Origin: Heterostelium album PN500 | Taxonomy: Eukaryota; Evosea; Eumycetozoa; Acytosteliales; Acytosteliaceae | NCBI RefSeq assembly: GCF_000004825.1 | Contig: NW_008805063.1 | Coordinates: 1,674,857 to 1,738,856, forward strand | Length of the DNA stretch: 64,000 nucleotides | Direction: 5' to 3' | Shown here: in pieces, positions 23,657 through 33,975 of the stretch | Numbering within the stretch: the stretch's first letter is position 1 | Layout: each line of letters begins with the position of its first letter | Notes under the pieces: model-generated | Seen by the model: only the letters and a program-made list of their open reading frames with translations | Told to the model about the DNA's origin: nothing | Databases searched by the model: none | Program-made: the position numbers and the translations under genes

Positions 23657-26600
23657 ATGAATTCTTATAAATATAGTTATATATCATACACAACTTTGTT
23701 AGAATGTAATATCAGTGCATCTAACAATGATAATGATAATGAGAAAAAAAATGATAATAATAATAATAACATAAAGATCAAGAATAACATTGATAGTGAT
23801 CTTTTTGTCATTATATCAGGTTCGAAACAAGGATTAAAATATCCTGATACTTTAGAATGTGTGCATATTCCAGTCGGTCAAGAAACAAATCTTCGTTTGG
23901 ATACTCAGACTTTTGAAGATTTAACTTTTAAAATCTTTAGAACATTTGATAACACACTAGTTTTCGAACCAATCACACTTCAACACCGTTTGTATTCAAT
24001 CGAAATACGATCAAATCCAAACGATGATCCGAATCAAATAGTTCCAACACCATTCACCGCTATAGCCGAGAATAAATCATATAAGCTCTACCATCTATCC
24101 AATGTAGATTACTATTATTATGTTTCCCATTATAAAACAATAGAAAACACTAAATATTTTCTTGTTATAAATGGTAAAGACAACACACTTGTATGTTTTA
24201 TTATATATATTTTTATTTATTTCATTTTAATTTCTAACTTATTAAATTATTCATAGTATTTACTCAAGAAGTATAATTATAAAGATTCACCTTCACTTGA
24301 AGTTAGTGTGAAGAATGAACTAAAGTATTGGGAGCAAGCAAAAAATTATTTGAAATCCCAAGAGATTGATTCGTTTATGGGTTTTTACCACGATGAAAGA
24401 AAATCCAAATACATAATCATAACCGAGTTTGAAAATATGAATATATTACAATTTTACGAGTTTTATCAAAGCTATAATAATTTCAGATTTGTTCACAAGT
24501 CAATTTGTTGTTACTTATTCTTTCATTTTTTGTATTTGCTCTAGAAAAAATGAATATATACCAGAACCAACTGTTTGGAGTTTGATTGAACAATTTTTAA
24601 ATATTCTCCATGCTTTGGAATCTCTTAATATTGCACATTGCAATATAAATGAATCAACTGTTTTTGTTAAAAGAAACAACCAGATCAGTATTCAAAACTT
24701 TGAATATTCTGTCGACACCTCTGTTAAAACCAAATCATTGTTTGATCTTGGTTCTGATGATGATTTCTCTAATCAAAACAATGATAATAGTACTGATGTA
24801 TGTAATTTAATCGTATGAAAATAAGAAAAAATTCTTACTTTAACATTTTTTTTGTTTTTTAGCAAATTAACATTAAAGTATCTGATGGAAAAGTTGATAT
24901 TTTGGGTTTTTGGAAAATTTTTAAAAAGTTGTTCTCATTGTAAGTATAATTAATTTGAATAACTCAAGCTTTTATGTTATTTACATATTTTTTATATTAG
25001 GATTTATCTTGATAAAGAGAGCTACTCTAGTGAATTATTAGTTTTGGTTGAAGGCATTCAGAGTGGTAAAACCGAACCAAAGATTACTGATCTCCAATCC
25101 ATTGTAAAAAAGCAAATTGAAAACCCTCAATTCACCTTGTGGTATAACAAGCCTCTACCATTTACATTCGACAAGTCCTTACAGATCACCAAACTTAAAT
25201 TTGGAAGTCTTTTCAATCACTCATTACAGGTATTACCGGAAACACTCCAATCAATCAGTTTGGGATATAGTTTCGATCAACCTATTGAGCCGAAAACATT
25301 ACCTAATAGTCTCTCAAGTATAGTTTTTGGTCATCGCTACAACCAGCCTATTGAACCAAACACATTACCAAATGGTATCTTAGATGTTGTTTTTGGATAT
25401 TTCTACAACCAGCCTATTGAACCAAACACATTACCAGATGGTATCTTAGATGTTGTTTTTGGATATCTCTACAACCAACCATTTAAATTGGGAGCGCTAC
25501 CTAATTCAATTACATCGATCAAGTTTGGTGAAGATTTCAATCAGCCATTACCAGAGGGTGTATTGCCAGTCAGTTTAGAGAATCTGGTTTTCGGTGATAA
25601 TTTCAATCAACCATTGAAACCACGTGAGCTCCCACCATTTGTACAGAATTTGAAATTCGGTCGAAATTTCAATCAACCTATTGTTGAAAAAAACACTCTA
25701 CCACAATCATTGCGGTCTTTGAAATTTGGAGAGAATTTTAGTCAACGACTGGCCAATTTACCAGAGGATCTGAATCAGCTCGAACTTGGAGAGGAATACA
25801 ATTTGCAAATGGCTGAATTACCAGAGAGTATTAAAACATTAAGAGGTGTCAGTGGTCAATTAAACGAGTGGGTTAGAATTCCAGATTCCGTTACAAGTTT
25901 AACATTTGGAAGACATTTCAATCAACCAATATTGAAAGGAATGTTACCCGTATCACTTATTTATCTTGAATTTGGCTATCATTTCAATAGTACAATTCAC
26001 CCACACTCATTACCTGATCGTTTGGAGGTATTGAATTTCGGTTATTGTTTCAACCAACCAATAGACATCTTACCAGCCAATCTTGTTAAAATGAAATTAG
26101 GTGATTCATTCAATCAGCATATAACTGAAGTTCTTCCAAATACAATTAAATCATTATCATTTGGATCGAAATATGTCAAAACTCTTCCCACCCTTCCAGA
26201 TTCACTTCAAAGACTTCATCTTGGAAATAAATATCCTCATCAAATTAAATCCTCGGTGCTTCCGCAAAATCTTAATTCTCTGACAAAAGGGGATAAAGAA
26301 TATAGCAAATATATTCAAGCGTTTAAGAAAAATGATATCGATTATCATTTCCCAGTAGATAATTCAGAAGAAGAATTTAAAGTTTTGGAATTGTCAAGTA
26401 GTTTTGAAGCGATTTCTAAGGATTCACCTATTTATATAGTCAATAACACTGATTACGATCTAATCATTTTTATTAAATCACATATCAAAAAGAATCGAAT
26501 TACATCAACCAATCTTTATCTATTTAATCGAAATTCACTTCATAATATCTACATACTCGACCCAGCAGGAGACGGATTCATCAGTCAAATCTCAATCATC

Positions 26601-28170
26601 AAATTCACAGACAAAATTTTAATATCCAATATATTTGATTTTCCCAAGTTGGAGCCATGTCGAATTACACTTTCAGTTAAAGATTCATTCTCATTCGGCA
26701 TTTACAACCAAAACAAAACTCATTTAAAGTTTCCAGTTGACCAAATTTTGAGTTCCGACGAACTTAAATATTTAACTAAATTATATTGGAATGAAAAGAA
26801 TTTTTATAATGTATTTCAATTCAGAGCAGGTTCTAACACTTCTCATCTCTTAATGGATGTGAACTCTCATCAATTGGTAAGTCTAGTAATAGTATTTTAT
26901 TTCATCCAACAGAAATATTTTTTAACTAATATTGTGAATATCTAAATTTAATATAGTTTGTCTGTAAATCATTAAAACTTCAGCCAAACACCTCAATTCA
27001 ACAGTTCCTATTAGAAATCAAAGCTCTACAATCATTAAAAGGAAACAGTCATTTCGTACAATATGAATCACATGTACATATTCCGGAAAAGAATAAATTA
27101 ATTATAATGACAAAGTATTGTAATGGAGGTGATCTTTCACTTATACACAAATCAATGTCCAATTGGTAGGTTTCAATCGCTTCAAATTCTAAAGATTATA
27201 GTTTTAATTAATATTATTTTTTTAAATTTATTAGGAATATGATGGTATCAAATCAGGTTTTGAAGAATAAAAGATCCTTCTATTTTTCTGAGGAAAATCT
27301 ATGGTCTTACGCAAAACAATTAGCTATAATTCTTTATCACATGAGAGCTGCCAATGGTGGAATACTTCATAACGATATCAAACTTGCGAACCTCCTTTTA
27401 GAGAACAATAAATTGGTAGTGGCTGATTTTGGGTGCAGTAAATTCCTTCAACCTGTTGATTTGAGCGATTTGTATAACGATAACCACATTTCATTTGAAA
27501 ACCTATCAACATTAGAAGAGAATACCACTCCCACTTCCAATACAAGTTGCGAGAGGAAAACATTACCGTCAGTTGAGAGCATATCAAAAGCGAATGGATG
27601 TTCAAGAGGAACAATCTATTATCAAGCACCTGTATGTTTTTTATTATTTTTTTTTTTAAAAACAAAAATGTATTTTTAACATTTTATTTTTTTCTTTTCT
27701 ATTTTAAAAGGAAACAATAAACAGAATCAGAGAAATGAGACAATATGGAATTGCAAGTGAATTGTATTCAATTGGTTCAGTATTACATAACCTAACATCT
27801 TTGTAAGAATTTTCATAATATTTAAAGAATAATTAGTATTAAAATTTGTTTTTTTTAAATATTATTATTTAGGCAGAATAAATCTTATAGAACTATGTTT
27901 GAAACTGATAAAACCGATGTCCATATTTCAAAAATTGTTTACTCTGGGCAATTAATTCGACTAATTAAGAGATTACTTTCAATCAAACCTGAAGAAAGAG
28001 GAACTCTTGAAGAGTTTTATAATTCAAGTCAGACCAATTTAGCCACTCCACCCATGAATCAAAAATCCAAGAAAAAAAGAAATAATTTTAAGTTTGATAA
28101 ATATCTAATGTTGTTAGTAACAAAAATTAAAAAATATAAAACAATTAAAAGAGAAAGAGAAAAAAAATAA
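23657..28170 (+). CDS. Pseudokinase-FNIP-kinase protein (copy 1)
   Basis: Nine exons join in phase: 23657-24190, 24257-24498, 24545-24797, 24863-24939, 25001-26876, 26957-27165, 27235-27631, 27711-27802 and 27873-28170 (1325 residues). Residues about 40-170 are a beta-rich N-terminal domain I cannot name. Residues about 165-370 follow a kinase fold: YLLKKYN lysine strand present, but HCNINES replaces the HxD loop and NFE replaces DFG, so it is a pseudokinase. About 16 FNIP repeats follow (residues about 390-800), then a second kinase. There the FVCK lysine, YCNGGDL hinge, HNDIKLANLL loop, ADFG and QAPE are all intact. It should be an active cytosolic kinase with a regulatory pseudokinase; substrate unknown. 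Its paralogue at 38185-42560 has the same exon phases. Confidence 0.85.
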
Positions 28171-28299
28171 AATAAAAAAAAATAATTACTAAAATGCCTT
28201 CGCAATTTAGATTATAATTGCAATCAATGATTATTTTTATTTTTTTATGTTTTAAATTAAATAGAATGAAAAAACAAATAGGAGATACACAAATAGGAC

Positions 28300-28365
28300 C
28301 ATATCATATACAACTTTGTTAGAATGTATTATCAGTGCAGACAATGATAACAGAAACAGGTAGTT
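28300..28365 (+). pseudogene. Short fragment of an FNIP-kinase first exon
   Basis: ATCATATACAACTTTGTTAG and the following AATGTATTATCAGTGCA match the beginning of the neighbouring gene (about 23681-23740), where they encode YTTLLECNISA. No further homology continues into 28366-28487. This is a residual end of another duplicated family member. The rest of 28171-28487 is AT-rich with nothing recognisable. Confidence 0.6.
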
Positions 28366-28487
28366 TACCTTTAATCGTAAACCTATTTGCTTCTTAAATG
28401 TTGTTTCTCTTCATTATTTTAAAAATAATAATTTAAACTTTACTTTTAATCTACACCGTGATAAATGATCATATGTCCAACCCTCCC

Positions 28488-30646
28488 TTACAACATGGTG
28501 TCTGAGGCAATCAATTTATAGTAACTATTTGACACTTTTTCCTTCTTCATACTATTACTACCTATTTCTTTTTCTCTGGTGATAACAATATTCTCGATAT
28601 TGTTGTTGTTTACCATACTCAATTTGTTATGATCTTTACTTTTGATTTTCTTTAATCTGAACTGATAACACTCTGTATAGATATCAAATCTCTTCTTTAA
28701 TTGATTATTATCTATTTCGATTTGCTTTAAGTATGCAATAAATAATAAAATAGAATTAGTATAAATACAATGATCAGATGCAATAATTATTTGATTACAA
28801 TATAATAAAATATGGATTAATAGTTACTCTTATATCATTGGTTATTCGATTGGAAATATCTTTGATTAATGATTTAATATTAAAAAAGATTTAAATGGTA
28901 ACATTTTGTTGATTGACGGATCAAAGAATACATCTACGATGAACTTGGTATAACCTTCAACATCGATATTATGTAAAAACTTCCATTTGTGATATTGAAC
29001 AAAGAAACTAACACATTGTGATCTCGTTTTATCATCTCTATTCTCCAAACATTGATAATAAAGATGATAAACTCTATTAAATTTTATCAATGAGTTTAAA
29101 TCATCGAAATCAATATCTTCAATTATGATAGGTATTCTATCTTTATCTTTTGATTGCTCTTCTAAAAAAACAAATATTTCATTTGACTCTTGATATGATC
29201 TCTTTCTTGATTGATCGATGGAAGGTTCTATATAATTTAAATTAAAATTGTTGAGCAATAATGAATGAGGAGGGATATATATGAAATTACACTTATTTAT
29301 TTTATAATTTATACAAATTGTTGTCTAATTATATTGCTAGAGATTTTGTTGTTCTTTAAATTCAACTAGTAAGCCTAGATATAATTTTAACAATATCACC
29401 ACCACGAGTGATAGCACTTGCAATTTTCCAATTTCGGAAATCAAATTGTGTTGAGGCCATCAGACTATAATGATTGAATATAAAAGTTACAGAATCAACT
29501 CGGGAACAAATTTCTTCTTTTTCTGGTCCAAAGGAAACTCTATGAAAGACAAGGTTATGCCAGCTATTTGTTTTCAAAGGAGGTAGAACGTATTTCTCTG
29601 TTTTTATCAAGTTCTTAACTTCGTACCTACTGAATTTAATCTTGGTAATTGGAACTTTAACTACTTCACTTCCAGCATGTTGATCAACAATGCAATTTTT
29701 AATTTTCATATTGGTACCATCTAGTGAATAAATAAAAGCAAATATTAGAAACTATACCCAAATTAAATGTAGATATCAATTGCTTACCTTTAAAACGGTT
29801 GAAGTGTGTAATTAATAGATCGTATTCAATTGTTGCGATTGGAAGACTTCTAGTTTTACCAACTAATTTTCCATTGTTTGCCAAACGGTCATTGATAACC
29901 TTTTCAGCTAAAAATAAGAATGTGTCCAGAACCATTTTCTTATGATAAAAGAGTATTTCTTCAACGCCAATTGTGAACCGCTCTGGTACACCTTCTTGTT
30001 TATGGTATTCAACTGAAGATCTCATTATTAGATTTTCTTTGGGTTGTGTCAGTGGAATGTTAATGATGGATTTTTTCATTGAATATCCTGATAAGGGTGG
30101 ACAAGATGGAGCCTGTCCACGGACTATATCTACTATAATGGGTGATTTGAATGAATAAAGATCTGGGCAAACAAAACTGGAAACCTTTAGATTTTTGGGA
30201 AAATACATAGGAGCTATACTTGGAATTCCACCAAATAAAATGCGATAGGATTCCATGGGAATGATATTAAAACTATTACTTTCTATTACTGGTAAGTTAG
30301 ATGGTGTAGATAAGTTTGTTGGTTGTATGTTGGATGGTGGTATGTTGGTCATTGCGCTGTGGGTATGTTGAATGGTGGGTTGGACGGTAGGTTGGATGGT
30401 AGGTTGTGCATTGAAAAATAACATGTTTGTTGTTGGTATGTTGAATGGTGGCAAATTTGATGGTGGTATGTTGGATGGTTGTATATTGGATGGTTGTATA
30501 TTGGATGGTGGTATATTGGATGGTTTCAAGTTGGATGGCTGAAGGCTATTCGAAGGTCTCTCGCAGTGGTTGTACTGAGGTGAAATCAAAGGTGTACCCC
30601 CAGAAACTATGGATGTCTTTAAATCAATTTGATTGTTGGCCAACAT
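28488..30646 (-). CDS. Uncharacterised Pro/Ser/Asn-repeat protein, possibly YEATS-like
   Basis: Exons 30646-29788 and 29720-29362 join in phase. Further coding lies at about 29330-28890 and 28830-28488, where no in-frame ATG precedes the frame, so I treat all four as one gene with uncertain middle junctions. Residues 30-75 carry a short tandem repeat of the type PSNIQPSN or PSNIPPSN. Next comes a globular region (CPPLSGYSM, YHKQEGVPERFTIG). A stretch at about 29600-29400 has the pattern W-x-x-L/V-x-R...I-x-x-V-x-x-V-x-F-x-x-xH/Y that reminds me of a YEATS chromatin-reader domain; this is only a guess. If the gene ends at 29362 instead, the product is 405 residues and the 28488-29330 part is a second gene. 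Function unknown. Confidence 0.55.
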
Positions 30647-30913
30647 AGAAGGTTTTTAGTCTTATACATGTACTCTATTTAATAAAAAGTGAATAAAGAT
30701 TTTTAAATAAAATGAATGAAAGAATCATGTTTTGTGCTCCTGTTAAGCCCATTAATTTGTATTTTTTTTACAAAAAAAAATTATCAAACAAATTATTTAA
30801 AAATGATCAAAGAGTGTTTGGTAAAGTGTCAGAACTATTTGAATTAATAAAGTCTATTCCTGATTTATTCAGAATGAAATTAAATTAAACATATATACTG
30901 TAGATGTTAGAAT

Positions 30914-33090
30914 ATGACATTCAATGAAAAATGTAACTATCACAATTATCACGATTATTATTTAATCTTTGCTCTAACCAAGCTATCATTATTAGCTCCC
31001 AAAGAATGGTCTATTGTTGAGACAAAGGCATGGTTAGAAGATATCAAGTCGAACTTCAAAGATGGCACGGTGTTTGATTTCAGTCTTAGACTTCACATCA
31101 AAGGTTCCCTGCTTGTTAAGTTCACAAAGGAACACTTTCGCGTGGAGTCTCCGACCTATGGTGGTGTCTTGTATCTTGATCTGCAAGATCGTATCAAACA
31201 GCATGGTACGTAAAACAATAACAAACAACATCAAGCAATCTTTTTTGAGGGCTAACATTCTTTTCTCAACCTATTGGTTGTACATTCACCACAATCAGAA
31301 CAACAACCTCCATCTCCAGGTAAGTCATTCAAACGTTATCACAATTCTATCAACAAGCACATCAAGAACGATATTCAAACTCTTCAACCTTTTTATTTGA
31401 CCAAAATCATCGATAGTCACTCTTTTATCTATATTCAATGTTTCTATCTCTATTGCCACAACATAAACGTTTATATTCAATTTGATAGGTTATCATATCA
31501 TTGTGCTTCTTCACCAATTGAATGTCTGTCATCTCTTATTTCTCATTAATATATTTCATGAAAATCAGATAAAGTTATTGGTCTCATCGAAATTAATAAT
31601 TGGAGTTACTTTTTGCTACAAAAGGTTTATATTACTTTCATTTTAATAGTTCTTGTTTATTATTATGTCACACTCTGTCATAACACATTATATTATATAT
31701 TATCTATTGTTATCTTAGTGTTAGCTTTGTCACATCACATTTGGTTAAAAATTGTATTTATATCTTAATATATCTCAGTAGTAACGACATTCATAATAAA
31801 TAATATTATAATAAAAGAGTAACATTCCACATTTTCTCCATTGTGTCAATCAAAAGTAGGCCTTTTTGTTTTACTTCTATATTGTTTGTCTTTTACTTTG
31901 TCAAACACAATACATGATTAAAAGCTATCTAATACTTTTGACTATTTATATCTACATTTCTCTATTTTACTGATACACTTTTCTCAATCTTTCAGATGAT
32001 CAGCACTATAAGAAGAACAAAAGAAAGTTCCAAACTTTAGAAAATAAAATTGAAAAGATTGTAGAAGAAATTCTGAAGGCAAAGGAATTCAACATTTCAT
32101 CTCCACCCACGAGATCTACTTCTTTTGTAGACTTTTATAATGTAAGTATAAATATCTATTGGCTTAATCTTACACTTACAAAAACCAATTCTAACTATTT
32201 TTCCCATCCAGATGCGAAAGGGAAATGAGACTGATGTTCATTACCTCGATCCACTTCCAAAGGATTTCAAGACACTCCATCCTAATCTTGCAAAGGAGTG
32301 CAAGTATGTTACAAATGGTTTACAATCGACAATATTTTCAACTTCGTTCAATGGCACCCAATCCATTATTAAGTTGTACAAAGATAATAGTGACAAGATC
32401 GTCGAATCCGTTTGCTTAGAACGTCTAAACAGTGTTGATGGGGTACCAAGAATCATTTTTCAAGGTGACTCATGGATTGTATTACAACCTCAAGGTGTTT
32501 TGATAGATAGTAATGCTCCATGGTCGGTATTTGTTGAGGTAAGTAAATATTATTTAAACTCACTTGCTCAAACTACATAACTATTAACTAACTAACAAAC
32601 ACCTATCAAGATTTTTAAAACAATTGAAAAGGCTCATCAACTTGGTTTGGTACATAGAGATATCCGTCCATCAAATATTATCATCTCAAATGCTGATAAT
32701 ACTCCAATTCTAATTGATTGGGCGGCAGCAGTACAAAAGGATACACAGGATCACTACGTTGGAACCTTGTACACAGCTTCTTTCTCTGTGCTCGATTCAC
32801 TCGATATCAGAGAGCCACATTTCTCAACAATCATTGATGATCTCGTTGCTTTTGTCAAAACAATCATTATAATCAGGTTCAAATTCATAGACGATCTAAT
32901 ACATCAAATTCCAAGAACCAATCCCTCTCAGTTAAAATCTACATGGAAGAGAATAACAAAAACACTTCTGGATCCATACTATCGTAAACTATTATCAGCA
33001 TCTCACGAGGGCAACTATGAAAAGATTTATCAATTGCTTTGTGATGGTTGTGATCACCAACATCATGATCAACAACATCATAAACATTAG
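30914..33090 (+). CDS. Crinkler-type (CR) protein kinase
   Basis: Exons 30914-31205, 31996-32141, 32212-32538 and 32611-33090 join in phase (414 residues). The N-terminus (PKEWSIVETKAWLED, GSLLVKFTKEHF) looks like a SAM-type or CR header module. A charged coiled segment then leads into a compact kinase. It has an IIKLYKD lysine strand, a VHRDIRPSNIII catalytic loop and an IDWAAA metal motif in which Trp-Ala replaces Phe-Gly. The VHRDIRPSN...LIDWG/A signature is typical of kinase effector domains attached to Crinkler proteins such as oomycete CRN8. It has a His/Gln-rich tail. The first intron (790 nt) is long for this genome and could hide a short exon near 31265-31319 ending at a GTAAGT donor. 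The neighbour at 33976 is the other main CR class. Role: probably an effector or self/non-self protein kinase, by family. Confidence 0.75.
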
Positions 33091-33760
33091 CAACAAAATC
33101 AAAATAAACATTATAAAATCTATTTTTCATTTATAGTTGGTGGGATTCCAATAAGAGGAAATAAAGTTGTTTAAAATCCTGTTGTTGGATTTTTTCATTG
33201 AATATCCTGGTAAGGATAGACAAGATGGAGCCTGTTCACGGACTATATCAACTATATTGGGTGATTTTAAAGAATAAAGATCTGGGCAAACAACTAAAAA
33301 AAATAAAAAAAAATCAAATAATAAACCAACTCATAACAAATAAAAATAATTGAAAAAAAAATTAGAAACAAAAATAATAATCATTTATACCAAAAAATAC
33401 CTATTTTGTTGAAAACACCACCAAATGTGGAATATCCATTGGAATTTTATTTTTATAGTTATTGGATTACCAAATTTGAAAATACCTTTTAGTTTATCAG
33501 TCAAACAACACAGTTGAAGTGCTAGGTTTAATTAAAAATATTATTAAATTGATATAAAACTTCTTATTAAATATTTTAAGTTATAATATTTTTGAAAATA
33601 AAAATATTATTTTATTTCGACATAAAAGAATCATAGTTATTAAAAAGACACTTTTATTTATATTGTTTTCGAAATAAAGAGATATACTGTAGATGTTAGA
33701 ATATGACATTCAATGAAAAATGTAACTATCATAATTATACACACCTGACTGACTAAGACA
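33091..33760. repeat. Duplicated fragments of neighbouring genes
   Basis: 33185-33298 closely matches 30060-30175, an internal coding piece of the minus-strand Pro/Ser-repeat gene, in the same orientation. 33668-33738 matches 30891-30955, the 5' end of the CR-kinase gene, including its presumed ATG. 33600-33670 also resembles 43070-43170. The fragments keep the order found around 30.0-30.95 kb, so this is a degraded duplicate of that interval placed just upstream of the second CR gene. Confidence 0.75.
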
Positions 33761-33975
33761 AAGCGAAAATAGTGTTCTGCAGTCACCACAAACTTTTTTT
33801 CATGCAAAAATAAAACAATGTGTCTTTACATACCACATATTTCCTCTAATTTGTATTTAATTCTCTTTTTCTCTACCTACATTTGCTTATTTCATCATCA
33901 TTCTCAAACATCTTTCTTTATCCCTAACCTTCAACCATCAACATATTCATTCTTTCACTTCTATCTCTACCTTTC

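Noticed and set aside
31274-31549. 91-codon frame within the CR kinase intron as a separate gene
   Set aside because: No start context and it overlaps a plausible donor; at most part of an alternative exon.
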